From Flavobacterium ranwuense (lineage in GTDB: Bacteria > Bacteroidota > Bacteroidia > Flavobacteriales > Flavobacteriaceae): 64,000 nt of DNA. Shown here piece after piece: positions 47,263 to 56,421 of this stretch. The stretch is from contig NZ_SMLH01000001.1 in the NCBI RefSeq assembly GCF_004349315.1, forward strand, positions 1 through 64,000. The letters run 5' to 3'. The notes beneath the pieces are model-generated. The model did not search any database, was not told the DNA's origin, and saw nothing but the letters and a program-made list of their open reading frames with translations. Numbering within the stretch: the first letter of the stretch is position 1; every line of letters begins with the position of its first letter. The position numbers were made by a program, and so were the translations under genes.

Positions 47263-48162
47263 CTAAAAGTATCCTTGTTGTTTTCTTTTTTCCATCGCAG
47301 CCTCAGAACGTTTGTCATCAATTCTGGCTCCTCTTTCTGAAATAGTTGAAGATCTGATTTCGCCAACTACTTCTTGAATCGTTGCTGCGTAAGAATCAAC
47401 AGCTGCTGTACAACTCATATCTCCAACCGTTCTAAAACGAACAATTCTTTCTTCGATTTCTTCATCTTCTTCTTGATAAACAAATGGAGAATGTGACCAA
47501 ATCATACCATCTCTCAAGAATACTTTACGTTTGTGTGAAAAGTAAATAGATGGAATTTCGATTTGCTCTTGTTCGATATAACTCCACACATCAAGCTCTG
47601 TCCAGTTCGAAATTGGGAAAACACGAACGTTTTGGCCATTTTCAATTTTTCCATTCAAAATATCAAACAATTCCGGGCGTTGATTTTTCTCATCCCATTG
47701 ACCAAAATCATCACGAACAGAAAAAATACGTTCTTTCGCTCTTGCTTTTTCTTCATCACGACGCGCACCTCCAATACAAGCATCAAATTTGAATTCTTCA
47801 ATTGCATCCAAAAGTGTAGTTGTTTGCAAACTGTTCCTGCTGGAGTATTTTCCTGACTCTTCTACTACTTTGCCTTCGTCAATAGCATCCTGAACATTTC
47901 TTACGATTAATTCCAATCCTAATTCAGCAACTAATCTATCTCTAAATTCAATTGTTTCCGGAAAATTGTGTCCGGTATCTACGTGTAACAATGGAAAAGG
48001 AATTTTAGCCGGGAAAAATGCTTTTTGTGCTAAACGCACCAATGTAATTGAATCTTTTCCACCGGAGAAAAGCAAAACTGGCTTGTCAAATTGAGAAATA
48101 ACTTCTCTAAATATGTATATCGCTTCGCTTTCTAAAGCGTTTGTTTTTAATATCGTACTCAT
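47263..48162 (-). CDS. cysD: Sulfate adenylyltransferase subunit 2
   Basis: 299 residues, PP-loop ATPase. VLLFSGGKDSITLVRLAQKAFFP near 29-51, LLHVDTGHNFPETIEFRD near 58-75 and GGARRDEEKARAKER near 131-145. Makes adenylyl sulfate from ATP and sulfate with CysN. 161 bp separate it from cysN, filled by low-complexity repeats, yet both are probably on one transcript. Confidence 0.95.
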   Translation of the reverse strand: MSTILKTNALESEAIYIFREVISQFDKPVLLFSGGKDSITLVRLAQKAFFPAKIPFPLLHVDTGHNFPETIEFRDRLVAELGLELIVRNVQDAIDEGKVVEESGKYSSRNSLQTTTLLDAIEEFKFDACIGGARRDEEKARAKERIFSVRDDFGQWDEKNQRPELFDILNGKIENGQNVRVFPISNWTELDVWSYIEQEQIEIPSIYFSHKRKVFLRDGMIWSHSPFVYQEEDEEIEERIVRFRTVGDMSCTAAVDSYAATIQEVVGEIRSSTISERGARIDDKRSEAAMEKRKQQGYF

Positions 48163-48243
48163 TTTTTTAATTTAAAGATTTAAATGGTTGAAAAATTTAA
48201 AAATTCCAACAATCATTTATAATTTATAATTCATAATTTAAAA

Positions 48244-48945
48244 TTACTTCTGGTGCAAACCGCATTCTTTATGACTGGATTCCCACCACCATCTGCCCGC
48301 TCGTATATCTTCATCAGGAGTAATTGCTCTAGTACATGGAGCACATCCTATACTTACAAATCCTTGTTTGTGCAATGCATTTTGTGGCACATTATTTTTT
48401 TCTAAATAATCTTCTACTTCTTTCAAAGTCCATTTTAACAATGGATTGAATTTTATAATATCGAACTTCCCATCGTATTCAAAAACTTCTAAATCATTTC
48501 TGTTTTCGGATTGCTCTGCTCTCAAACCGGTAATCCAGATCGCATTTCCTTTTAAAGCTTTAGTCAAAGGCACTACTTTTCGAATGAAACAACATTCCTT
48601 TCTATTCTCCACCGATTCGTAAAAGCTGTTTGGCCCTTTTTTGTTTAATAATTCCTCTACTGCAGCTGCTTCGGGGAAATAAACTTCGATGTGTTTTTTA
48701 TATTTCTTTAATGTCTTATGAAAAACATCATATGTCTCTTGAAATAATCTTCCTGTATCTAAAGTAAAAATGGTAATTGGTAAATCATTTTGACCAATTA
48801 AAGCCGTAATCACTTGATCTTCCTGTCCAAAAGAAGTCGAAAAAACTACTTTGTCTTTGTATTCATTAGCCAAAAAAGCAAGCGTTTCCTCAATGGATAG
48901 GCTTCTTGTTTTTTCTAATAAAGTATTGGTTATTGCTATACTCAT
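48244..48945 (-). CDS. cysH: Assimilatory adenylyl-sulfate (APS) reductase, CysH family
   Basis: 233 residues. PP-loop VVFSTSFGQEDQVI near 33-46. Two Cys pairs, ECCFIRKV near 117-124 and GCAPCTRA near 205-212, are the 4Fe-4S ligands of APS-type enzymes that plant-like PAPS enzymes lack. The catalytic Cys is in the final ECGLHQK. This and the lack of APS kinase suggest direct reduction of APS. It precedes cysD on the same strand and follows the TSUP gene by 15 bp. Confidence 0.92.
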   Translation of the reverse strand: MSIAITNTLLEKTRSLSIEETLAFLANEYKDKVVFSTSFGQEDQVITALIGQNDLPITIFTLDTGRLFQETYDVFHKTLKKYKKHIEVYFPEAAAVEELLNKKGPNSFYESVENRKECCFIRKVVPLTKALKGNAIWITGLRAEQSENRNDLEVFEYDGKFDIIKFNPLLKWTLKEVEDYLEKNNVPQNALHKQGFVSIGCAPCTRAITPDEDIRAGRWWWESSHKECGLHQK

Positions 48946-48960
48946 AATTTCGTTTCTCTT

Positions 48961-49878
48961 TTATAATAATTTAGACAGTGTTTTTAAACTCAAAACGATA
49001 ATTAAAATCCCTACCAAAATCATCATAGGTTTTCTCTTTATTTTATTGACTAAAATAGCGGCAATTGGAGCGGCAATCACACCACCTAAAATCAATCCTA
49101 TAATCACTTGCCATCCTTGAATTCCCCCAAAAAGCATAAATGTTACACCACTGGCAAAAGCTACAGCAAACTCGGCTGCATTTACAGAACCGATAGTATA
49201 GCGAGGATTTCTGCCGTTTCCAAGCAAAGTTGAAGTCACAATTGGTCCCCATCCGCCACCGCCAACAGCATCCATAAAACCTCCGAAAGAAGCCAAAATA
49301 CCTAATTTTTTAGTTTTCTTTTTAATGATATTCTTTTTTAATGCTTTTCTAATAATTATAATTGCCAGCGCAATCATATAAACTGCTATAAATGGCTTAA
49401 TCATATCTCCGTCAATCACATCAGATAACAAATAAGCACCCGCAATAGAGCCCAAAACACCGGGAATTAATAAATGTCTCACTAATTTTTTATTGATATT
49501 CCCAAATCGATGATGAGAAATGGCAGAAACTCCGGTAGTAAACATTTCAGCAACATGAACACCTGTACTACTAATTGCCGGCGGAATTCCATACGCCAAT
49601 AAAAAAGAAGTAGAAGTTGCTCCATAACCCATTCCTAAAGTTCCATCTACTAATTGAGCAAAAATCCCAATACAGAAAAAAATTAAAAACTCCTGATTGA
49701 AGCCTGCCAAAAAGCCATTCCAGGAAAACTCAGCATAATGATTGTACACTAATGTCGAAAACAATCCTACCAACAAAACAACAGGAATTATAACCCATAA
49801 ACGCTCTGCGAAAGTAGTTTCCGATTTTGCACTGATATTAATCTCTTTCAATTCTTTGCTCATGCTTTTGAAATTCAA
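48961..49878 (-). CDS. TauE/SafE-family (TSUP) sulfite or sulfur-compound permease
   Basis: 305 residues with about eight membrane helices. The family repeat shows ...LVDGTLGMGYGATSTSFLL near 77-95 and GFMDAVGGGGWGPIVTSTLL near 200-219. First gene of the sulfate-assimilation operon, so sulfate uptake or sulfite export is likely; direction is not decided by sequence. A matching promoter (TACTTTTG with TTTTG upstream) precedes it. Confidence 0.88.
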   Translation of the reverse strand: MNFKSMSKELKEINISAKSETTFAERLWVIIPVVLLVGLFSTLVYNHYAEFSWNGFLAGFNQEFLIFFCIGIFAQLVDGTLGMGYGATSTSFLLAYGIPPAISSTGVHVAEMFTTGVSAISHHRFGNINKKLVRHLLIPGVLGSIAGAYLLSDVIDGDMIKPFIAVYMIALAIIIIRKALKKNIIKKKTKKLGILASFGGFMDAVGGGGWGPIVTSTLLGNGRNPRYTIGSVNAAEFAVAFASGVTFMLFGGIQGWQVIIGLILGGVIAAPIAAILVNKIKRKPMMILVGILIIVLSLKTLSKLL

Positions 49879-49899
49879 CTGTTTTAATTATTTAAATCC

Positions 49900-49960
49900 A
49901 TTACCCCATCGGAATAGTAGATTACTGTGCAAAAGTAAAACTTTTAACTTAACTACAAAA
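49900..49960 (-). promoter_or_regulatory. Promoter and possible operator of the sulfate-assimilation operon
   Basis: TACTTTTG at 49930-49937 (minus) is preceded after 18 bp by TTTTG at 49956-49960. Just past the expected start site is attccgatggggtaat (49900-49915), a partly dyad sequence. It is a candidate site for the neighbouring Rrf2 regulator. The operator call is inference. Confidence 0.6.
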
Positions 49961-49980
49961 TTTATTTTGTGATTTATTAT

Positions 49981-50391
49981 CTAAAATGCAATATCAGCCA
50001 GTGTATTATTTTCCAATATCATAAGCGTATTGTCACGGACTTCAGTCATTAGTTTATGAACCGAACAATTGGCCTCGTCAACACAATCGTCACATTTTTC
50101 ATAAAAATTATGGCTTACGCAAGGCAAAAGTGCGATTGGCCCTTCAAGAATTCGATAGACATGAGCCATATTAATGTCTTTTGGCTCTTTTATCAGGTAG
50201 TATCCTCCGCCTTTTCCTTTTTTGGCTCCTAAAAAACCAGAATAACGCAAGAGTAATAAAATACTCTCCAAAAACTTAATCGAAATGTTTTCACTTTTTG
50301 CAATATCCGCAATTGGAACCGGGATTTGATTCTCTTGACGAGCCAAAAATGACAACGCTTTTATTCCGTATTTTGTTTTTTTTGAAAGCAT
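49981..50391 (-). CDS. Rrf2-family transcriptional regulator, probable sulfur regulator
   Basis: About 136 residues from the ATG at 50391 (MLSKKTKYGIKALSFLAR); a longer frame from 50505 adds 38 residues of repeat DNA and is rejected. Winged helix: KYGIKALSFLARQENQIPVPIADIAKSENISIKFLESILLLLR. The C-terminal half has cysteines spaced C-X8-C-X2-C-X5-C (CVSHNFYEKCDDCVDEANC), a possible Fe-S or redox sensor. It sits just upstream of the TSUP-cys operon on the same strand, so CymR-like control is inferred. Confidence 0.85.
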   Translation of the reverse strand: MLSKKTKYGIKALSFLARQENQIPVPIADIAKSENISIKFLESILLLLRYSGFLGAKKGKGGGYYLIKEPKDINMAHVYRILEGPIALLPCVSHNFYEKCDDCVDEANCSVHKLMTEVRDNTLMILENNTLADIAF

Positions 50392-50407
50392 TTTAAAAAA
50401 TATAAGA

Positions 50408-50530
50408 TTGGAGATTAACGATTTTTGATTGCAACAAAAATATACTTTTTGATTTAAGAATACTGAATGGAGATTAACGATTTTTGATTTGTAGTAAATC
50501 TGCAATCAAAAATCGTTAATCTACATACTA
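50408..50530. repeat. Three copies of the attaacgatttttgatt repeat
   Basis: ggagattaacgatttttgat occurs at 50410-50429 and again at 50469-50488, and its inverse gcaatcaaaaatcgttaatc at 50502-50521. The second and third form a hairpin with an A/T-rich loop. It fills the space between the Rrf2 gene and the sulfhydrylase gene. Confidence 0.65.
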
Positions 50531-50537
50531 AAAATCC

Positions 50538-51710
50538 TTACGAAAGTGCCTGCTCCAAATCAGCAATCACATCTCCCACGGTTTCTAAACCTACTGAAAC
50601 ACGAACTAAACCATCGGTAATACTTACTGCTAAACGTTCTTCAACTGATAACTTACTATGCGTTGTAGAAGCCGGATGCGTTACAATCGTTCTGGTATCT
50701 CCCAAATTTGGTGATAAAGAGCATAGTTTTAATTTATCCAAAAAGTTTCTTCCAGCTTCAAGACCGCCTTTTATTTCAAAAGCGACAATGTTTCCTCCCA
50801 ATTTCATTTGCTTTTGAGCAATTTCGTATTGCGGATGCGATTTCAAGAAAGGATACTTCACTTTATTAACCTGAGGATGACTTTCCAGAAACTCAGCCAC
50901 TTTCAAGGCATTTTCACAATGTCTATCTAAACGAATCGCCAAAGTTTCTAAACTTTTTGATAATACCCAAGCATTAAATGGGGATAAGGAAGGGCCGGTA
51001 AGTCGAGAAAATAAATAGATTTTTTGAATCAACTCGGCATCTCCAACTGTAATTCCACCTAAAACTCTACCTTGACCATCTATTAATTTTGTAGCTGAAT
51101 GCACCACCAAATGTGCTCCCCATTTTATCGGTTGCTGCAAATAAGGTGTAGCAAAACAGTTGTCAATAATCAAAATCAAATTATGCTTTTTGGCAATAGT
51201 ACCTAACAGTTCCAAATCGATAATATCTACCGCTGGATTGGTTGGAGATTCTGCAAAAAGAATCTTTGTATTAGGTTTTATCAAACTTTCAATGGTTTCT
51301 GGCTTGTCGATATTAAAATAAGATGTTTCAATTCCCCATTTTGGAAAATAATTGATAAACAATGAATGTGTCGCTCCAAAAACACTACTTGCCGAAACAA
51401 TATGGTCTCCTGAGTTCAACAAAGCCGCCAAAGTTGAATACACAGCCGCCATTCCAGAGGCAAAGGCAAAACCCGATTCAGCACCTTCCATTTTACAAAT
51501 TTTATCTATAAACTCGTTGGTATTTGGATTGCTGTATCGGCTATAAATATTTCGATCTTTCTCCTCAGCAAAAGACGCTCTCATATCTTCAGCATCTTCA
51601 AATACAAAACTAGAGGTTAAGTATAAAGGCACAGAGTGTTCCTGAAATTGGGTTCTTTCCAATTGGGTACGTATGGCTTGTGTTTCAAAACCAAATTCTT
51701 GTTCGTTCAT
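50538..51710 (-). CDS. O-acyl-homoserine sulfhydrylase (Cys/Met metabolism PLP enzyme)
   Basis: 390 residues. FGFETQAIRTQ at the start, YSRYSNPN near 54-61, and the PLP lysine in VVHSATKLIDGQGRVLGG near 203-220. C-terminal THPASTTHSKL and GLVRVSVGLETVGDVIADLEQAL. It probably joins sulfide to O-acetylhomoserine (metX product) to form homocysteine (MetZ-type). Cystathionine gamma-synthase activity cannot be excluded. In the SAM-I-led metX transcript. Confidence 0.88.
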   Translation of the reverse strand: MNEQEFGFETQAIRTQLERTQFQEHSVPLYLTSSFVFEDAEDMRASFAEEKDRNIYSRYSNPNTNEFIDKICKMEGAESGFAFASGMAAVYSTLAALLNSGDHIVSASSVFGATHSLFINYFPKWGIETSYFNIDKPETIESLIKPNTKILFAESPTNPAVDIIDLELLGTIAKKHNLILIIDNCFATPYLQQPIKWGAHLVVHSATKLIDGQGRVLGGITVGDAELIQKIYLFSRLTGPSLSPFNAWVLSKSLETLAIRLDRHCENALKVAEFLESHPQVNKVKYPFLKSHPQYEIAQKQMKLGGNIVAFEIKGGLEAGRNFLDKLKLCSLSPNLGDTRTIVTHPASTTHSKLSVEERLAVSITDGLVRVSVGLETVGDVIADLEQALS

Positions 51711-51820
51711 TGTTATTGTTTTTCAAAGAGTTATTTCACAGAGATTCCCCTTGTAATCTTTCTATAAAAAAGACTCTTTATTGTTTTAAATTAAAGTTTT
51801 AAAAGTTCGTGAATTTAACT

Positions 51821-52249
51821 TTACGCCAATTCAACTCCGTTCAAAACTACTTTATAATGTATGGTTGCGGTTGGTTCCAATGTTTTTGAAACAGAACAAT
51901 ATTTCTCAAAAGAAAGTTGTGCGGCTCTAGCTGCTTTTTCTTCATTGATTGGGCCTTCCAAATAAAACACTATGTAAATATCCTTGAATGGTTTTGCCTC
52001 TCCTACTTGTACGCGTTCGCCTTCAACCTCAGCTTTGAAAGCCGTGATTTCCTGACGTTGTTTCTTTAGAATCGAAATCATATCAATCGCGCTACAACCT
52101 GCAACACCCATTAATACCAATTCCATTGGGCTTGCTCCCATATCATTTCCGCCAAATTCCGGACGACTATCTACATTTACAATATGACCACGTTCATTTT
52201 TTAATTCAAAGTGGAAATTGTCGTTTACTCTGTTAAGTGTTATTTTCAT
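51821..52249 (-). CDS. OsmC/Ohr-family protein
   Basis: 142 residues. The two redox cysteines are in GVAGCSAIDMI near 48-58 and SFEKYCSVSKTL near 109-120. The family handles peroxides or thiol chemistry. In a methionine/sulfur operon it may protect thiols or use sulfur compounds; this is inference. 88 bp after thrA and before the sulfhydrylase. Confidence 0.87.
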   Translation of the reverse strand: MKITLNRVNDNFHFELKNERGHIVNVDSRPEFGGNDMGASPMELVLMGVAGCSAIDMISILKKQRQEITAFKAEVEGERVQVGEAKPFKDIYIVFYLEGPINEEKAARAAQLSFEKYCSVSKTLEPTATIHYKVVLNGVELA

Positions 52250-52336
52250 TGTTATCTTTTTTGAACGCTGATGACGCGGATTTCCAAACGCGGATTCAAC
52301 AATTATTTTTATTCTAAAATCTAAATTCTAAAATCC

Positions 52337-54751
52337 CTAACCTTTATCCGACAGCCTCAAAATATCTCCAAAAACTCCTCTCGCCGTCACTGCTGATCCT
52401 GCGCCCGCACCTTGAATGACAATTGGTCTGTCACCATACGATTCCGTGTAAATTTCGAAGAAAGAATCTGAACCTTTTAATCCGCCTAAAGCTGTATCTG
52501 ATGGCACAGAAACTAATTTCACTTCCAGATTCCCTTTGTCATTTTGCAAATCGCCCGACAATTCACCTATGTATCGCAATACGTGATTGGGTTTTTGCTC
52601 CGCTTTTATTTTAGCATAGATTGAATCAAACTCCGTCAGTTTATTTAGAAAATCAGAAACATCACCTTCCCGTAAATGTTCAGGAATTAAATTTTGAATA
52701 TTGATTTCTTCAAACTCATTTTGCAAGTCTAATTCCCTAGCCAAAATCAATAATTTTCGACCTACATCATTCCCACACAAATCTTCTCTTGGATCAGGCT
52801 CGGTATATCCATTATCAATTGCTTCCTTCAATATTTCGCTGAACGGAGCGTCTTTGGAAGAAAAATTATTGAATAAATAACTCAATGTTCCAGAGAAAAC
52901 ACCTTTAATTTTCGTAATATTTTCTCCTGAAAGGTGTAATAATTTAATCGTATCAATCAACGGCAATCCTGCTCCAACATTGGTTTCATAAAGATAGCTC
53001 TTTTGATTGTCCGCAAGTACTTTTCGCAATTTTTTATAAAAACTATAACTTAATGTATTGGCTACTTTATTAGAAGAAATCAAATCGAAACTGCTTTCTG
53101 CCAGCGGAATATAATTTTCAACAAATGTGACACTTGCAGTGTTATCAATCGCAATCAAATTCTCCAAATGATGCTCATTTGCGTAAGCAATTACATCATC
53201 GATAGTATAAGAAAAGCCATTATTTTGAATTTCATTTTTCCAATTTGGAGTAACGCCGTTTTTATTTAAAAGTACATTACTTGAATTCGCAATAGCAAAA
53301 ACATTCAGTTTGATGTCTTTTCTTTTCTCAATAGTTGCAGCTGATTCCAATATTTGGTTAATCAAAGTTCCACCCACTAATCCATGTCCGAAAATAGCGA
53401 TATTAATTTTCTTAGAAACTCCAAAAATCTCCCCGTGAATCACATTTAAGGCTTTGTTCAGTTGTGATTTTTTAACCACTAAACTCACGTTTTTACCCGT
53501 AACTGTGTTATTGAAAAGTATAGGGACAATTTTATTTTTTATCAATGCTGTATAAGGCTTATGGAACGTACTTAAATCCTGCCCAATGATAGAAATCACC
53601 GAAACATTATCAGTAACCGTGATTTTATTCACATCTTTTGAATAAAAATCATTTTCGAATTCTTTCTCTAATTCGATCATTGCTTTAGTCGCTTTATCTG
53701 CGGCAACTACCAAACCAATTCCTCTTTCTGAAGAACCTTGAGAAATGATGCTTACGCTGATATCATTATCGCCCATCACTCTAAAAATACGGGCATCTAC
53801 GCCAGTTTTCCCCAGCAATCCTCTTCCTTCCAGGTTAACTAATGATACATTTTCAAGTACCGAAAGTGTTTTAATTCCTTCTTTGCTAGAATTGGATGTG
53901 ATTAATGTTCCTTTATTTTCGTGATTGAATGTGTTCAAAATACGAAGCGGAATGTTTTTTTCCAACAAAGGAATAATGGTTTTTGCATGAAGAATTGTCG
54001 CTCCAAAATTAGCCAACTCATTCGCCTCGTTAAAAGTCAAATGGTCAATTTTTTTAGCATCAAGCACTAAATCCGGATTCGCCGTATAAATTCCGTCTAC
54101 GTGTGTATAATTCTGTAATTCGTCCGCATTTAAGTAATTCGCAATCAAAGAAGCGGTGTAATTACTGCCATTTCTTCCTAAAGTGGTTGTGTCATTATTG
54201 TTATTAGAACCAATAAAACCAGTAACAATGTTCACTGTTGTTCCGTTATTTTGCTTGAAATAATTGATTACATTTTTCTTTGAAATTTGTTCCAAAGGTT
54301 GTGCATCACCAAATTTAGAATCGGTTTTTATCAATTCTCGAGTATCGGCAAAACGGGCATTTATTCCATTTTCAACCAAAATAGCCGTCAGTAATTTTGC
54401 AGAAAGCAATTCTCCTTTTGATAAAATTTGGTCTTTAATTTTATTACTGTAATCGCCAATTAAACTAACGCCTTCGAATAATTTTTCTAAAACATTGAAT
54501 TCCTCAGACAAATCTACCTCTTGGTAATTGTCTTGTTGGTACTTTTTGAAATCCTCAAATAAAGGTTTGTAATTTCCATTTTTAGAAGCAATACTTAAAA
54601 TTTCTTCCAATTCATCAGTAGCATTTCCACGTGCCGATACTACAATAGCAATTTGCTCTCCTTGATTTACTTTATCTGTAATAATTGCAACTACCTTATT
54701 TATTCCGTCGCCATTCGATAAAGATTTACCTCCAAATTTTAATATTTTCAT
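52337..54751 (-). CDS. thrA: Bifunctional aspartate kinase / homoserine dehydrogenase
   Basis: 804 residues. N-terminal kinase: MKILKFGGKSLSNGDGI at the start and VTGFIGSNNNNDTTTLGRNGSNYTA near 176-200. A regulatory ACT pair follows (about 300-450). The dehydrogenase domain has NIAIFGHGLVGGTLINQILE near 450-469 and YLYETNVGAGLPLIDTI near 590-606. It supplies homoserine for metX just upstream (24 bp). Being under a SAM riboswitch, the whole branch would respond to SAM. Confidence 0.94.
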   Translation of the reverse strand: MKILKFGGKSLSNGDGINKVVAIITDKVNQGEQIAIVVSARGNATDELEEILSIASKNGNYKPLFEDFKKYQQDNYQEVDLSEEFNVLEKLFEGVSLIGDYSNKIKDQILSKGELLSAKLLTAILVENGINARFADTRELIKTDSKFGDAQPLEQISKKNVINYFKQNNGTTVNIVTGFIGSNNNNDTTTLGRNGSNYTASLIANYLNADELQNYTHVDGIYTANPDLVLDAKKIDHLTFNEANELANFGATILHAKTIIPLLEKNIPLRILNTFNHENKGTLITSNSSKEGIKTLSVLENVSLVNLEGRGLLGKTGVDARIFRVMGDNDISVSIISQGSSERGIGLVVAADKATKAMIELEKEFENDFYSKDVNKITVTDNVSVISIIGQDLSTFHKPYTALIKNKIVPILFNNTVTGKNVSLVVKKSQLNKALNVIHGEIFGVSKKINIAIFGHGLVGGTLINQILESAATIEKRKDIKLNVFAIANSSNVLLNKNGVTPNWKNEIQNNGFSYTIDDVIAYANEHHLENLIAIDNTASVTFVENYIPLAESSFDLISSNKVANTLSYSFYKKLRKVLADNQKSYLYETNVGAGLPLIDTIKLLHLSGENITKIKGVFSGTLSYLFNNFSSKDAPFSEILKEAIDNGYTEPDPREDLCGNDVGRKLLILARELDLQNEFEEINIQNLIPEHLREGDVSDFLNKLTEFDSIYAKIKAEQKPNHVLRYIGELSGDLQNDKGNLEVKLVSVPSDTALGGLKGSDSFFEIYTESYGDRPIVIQGAGAGSAVTARGVFGDILRLSDKG

Positions 54752-54775
54752 TTTGTGTGTTGTGTTGTGTTGCTT

Positions 54776-55744
54776 CTAAAAAATAGCAGCAAGCAAATTG
54801 TCTAATTGTTTGTATTCTATCAAAAAAGCATCGTGTCCGTGAATAGAAACAATTTCTTGATAGGTGACATTATTTTTATATTTTTTTAATCCCTCGTAAG
54901 TTGCTTTATTTTCATTTGCCGTAAAAAACAAGTCTGAGTTGATGCCGATAATATGAATATCAGCTTCAATTTTTGACGTTATTTCTTCGAATGAATCGTT
55001 GTTTCTGGTAATATCTATCGTCTTCAAGAGTTGATTCATCATTTTGTAAGACGAAATTTGAAAACGTTTTTGAAGCTTTTTGCCATGATGACCCAACCAA
55101 CTTTCTACATTAAAAATGGCTAGTTCCTCATTTGTGGTTCTCTGAAATTTTGCAGTGAAAGATTCCGGAGTTCGGTAGCAAAGCATGGCATGAATTCGAG
55201 CATCTTCAATAGGTTTTGACGAATTTTTCAGGATTTGTTCCTGCAAAAAACAATTGGCAATTAACCAATCCGTCGACTTCCAATCGGTTGCAATAGGAAT
55301 TAAATGTTGCGTTATTTTTGGTTCTAAAGCCACCAGTTCCCAAGCAATTCCTCCGCCAACAGAACCGCCAATAATAGCATAGAGTCGTTCTATTTTAAGG
55401 AAATGAACGCCTTCAATAAAAATTCTGGCAATATCTCTGGTATTAAAATCCGAATAATTTTCAATGATAGCATCATCAAAACCATTTCCGGGAACATTAA
55501 AAGCCAGAATCGTATATTTATTGGTATCGATGGTTTTATGCGCTCCAATTAAATCATTCCACCAACCGTTATCTCCCACAACTTGGGAATTTCCAGTCAA
55601 GGCATGATTTACCAAAACGATTGGAGCTGTATGTAAAACTGGTCCAAAAACTTGAAAACTTAAATTTAAGGTAGCATAAAAAGCCCCACTTTCGGTGGTG
55701 AAATTTTGTAATGTAATAGATGTTGGTTTATTTTCCAATTTCAA
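54776..55744 (-). CDS. metX: Homoserine O-acetyltransferase (MetX-like alpha/beta hydrolase)
   Basis: 322 residues, shorter than typical MetX (about 370). NHALTGNSQV near 46-55; nucleophile elbow IIGGSVGGGIAWELVALEP near 126-144, where the usual GGSMGGMQ reads GGSVGGG; C-terminal catalytic IHGHDAFLIEYKQL near 301-314. It activates homoserine for sulfhydrylation. First gene behind a SAM-I riboswitch. Confidence 0.87.
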   Translation of the reverse strand: MKLENKPTSITLQNFTTESGAFYATLNLSFQVFGPVLHTAPIVLVNHALTGNSQVVGDNGWWNDLIGAHKTIDTNKYTILAFNVPGNGFDDAIIENYSDFNTRDIARIFIEGVHFLKIERLYAIIGGSVGGGIAWELVALEPKITQHLIPIATDWKSTDWLIANCFLQEQILKNSSKPIEDARIHAMLCYRTPESFTAKFQRTTNEELAIFNVESWLGHHGKKLQKRFQISSYKMMNQLLKTIDITRNNDSFEEITSKIEADIHIIGINSDLFFTANENKATYEGLKKYKNNVTYQEIVSIHGHDAFLIEYKQLDNLLAAIF

Positions 55745-55818
55745 ATCTTTTATGATTTTTGATTTGTGTCTGGAAATATTAGAAAGAAAGCTAGAAGTGA
55801 ACTAGAAGAATTCTTTGT

Positions 55819-55939
55819 GTTATCTTTCCTTTAGATTCTGAAATAATTCAGAATAAAGGTAGAATGCAGCACCTTCTTCGATAAATCGAAGGGTTGCTAA
55901 GGCTTCATCGGGTCTAATCCCTCTGCCTTTCTTTATAAC
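55819..55939 (-). ncRNA. SAM-I (S-box) riboswitch upstream of metX-thrA operon
   Basis: On the minus strand: gttataaagaaaggcagaggg, gacccgatgaagcc, ttagcaaccc, aaggtgctgcattctacc, an extended P4 (cctttattctgaa with ttcagaatctaaagg), then gataac closing P1. All core S-box blocks are in order. No obvious terminator follows before metX, so the platform may act on translation or on a terminator I cannot see. Confidence 0.93.
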
Positions 55940-55968
55940 ATTTCAATACGTTTTTGAACTTAAAGGCA

Positions 55969-56000
55969 CAAATTAACTATTTTTTTTTTTAACAACCAAA
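55969..56000 (-). promoter_or_regulatory. Promoter of the metX riboswitch transcript
   Basis: TTAATTTG at 55969-55976 (minus), one base off TAnnTTTG, with TTTGG at 55996-56000, 19 bp upstream. Transcription would begin about 20 bases before the riboswitch. Confidence 0.6.
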
Positions 56001-56173
56001 TTTTTATCAAATTGGTTCTAATTGATTTTTTGCAAATTGACTGGAAAAAATCGCACGCATAATCATTATCCCGACGAAAGAGAAAACACAATACTATGGT
56101 TTTATCTTTCGTCTAAATCGTAATTTGAGATTTACTATCGAAGATTCAAAAGCTAAAATGACTATCACTTTTT

Positions 56174-56383
56174 TTAAATAAAAAGTTCTTCATTTTCCTT
56201 TGAATACATTTGGAACAGTAATGAATTAGGTACTTTTTTTTGCGCCAAAGGGTCATTTTTTGATATTTTAAATCTTGGATTGGTCAATTCATTTTTTGAA
56301 TCGTTTTCCTTTTCTGTTTTGGTTCTGAAACTAAAGCCTTTTAGTAACTGAAATGTCTTTAAGAAATGTTTTGCTGCAGTCAT
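56174..56383 (-). CDS. Small basic hypothetical protein
   Basis: 69 codons, strongly Lys/Asn/Glu-rich, no membrane segment and no family I recognise. It follows the second micro-ORF and its terminator, and precedes the SAM-I riboswitch. No good promoter or ribosome site is visible. It could be a real small gene controlled by the upstream attenuator-like elements, or chance. Confidence 0.35.
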   Translation of the reverse strand: MTAAKHFLKTFQLLKGFSFRTKTEKENDSKNELTNPRFKISKNDPLAQKKVPNSLLFQMYSKENEELFI

Positions 56384-56421
56384 AATTGTAAGATATTAGA
56401 TATTATTTTTTTTGTGAATTA

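Noticed and set aside
50392..50505. N-terminal extension of the Rrf2 regulator
   Set aside because: The extra 38 residues are encoded by intergenic repeat DNA; the family begins at MLSKKTKYGIKAL.
55745..55818. Terminator as the expression platform of the metX SAM-I riboswitch
   Set aside because: I found only weak short pairings around ctag and no T run after a stem, so I did not annotate one.
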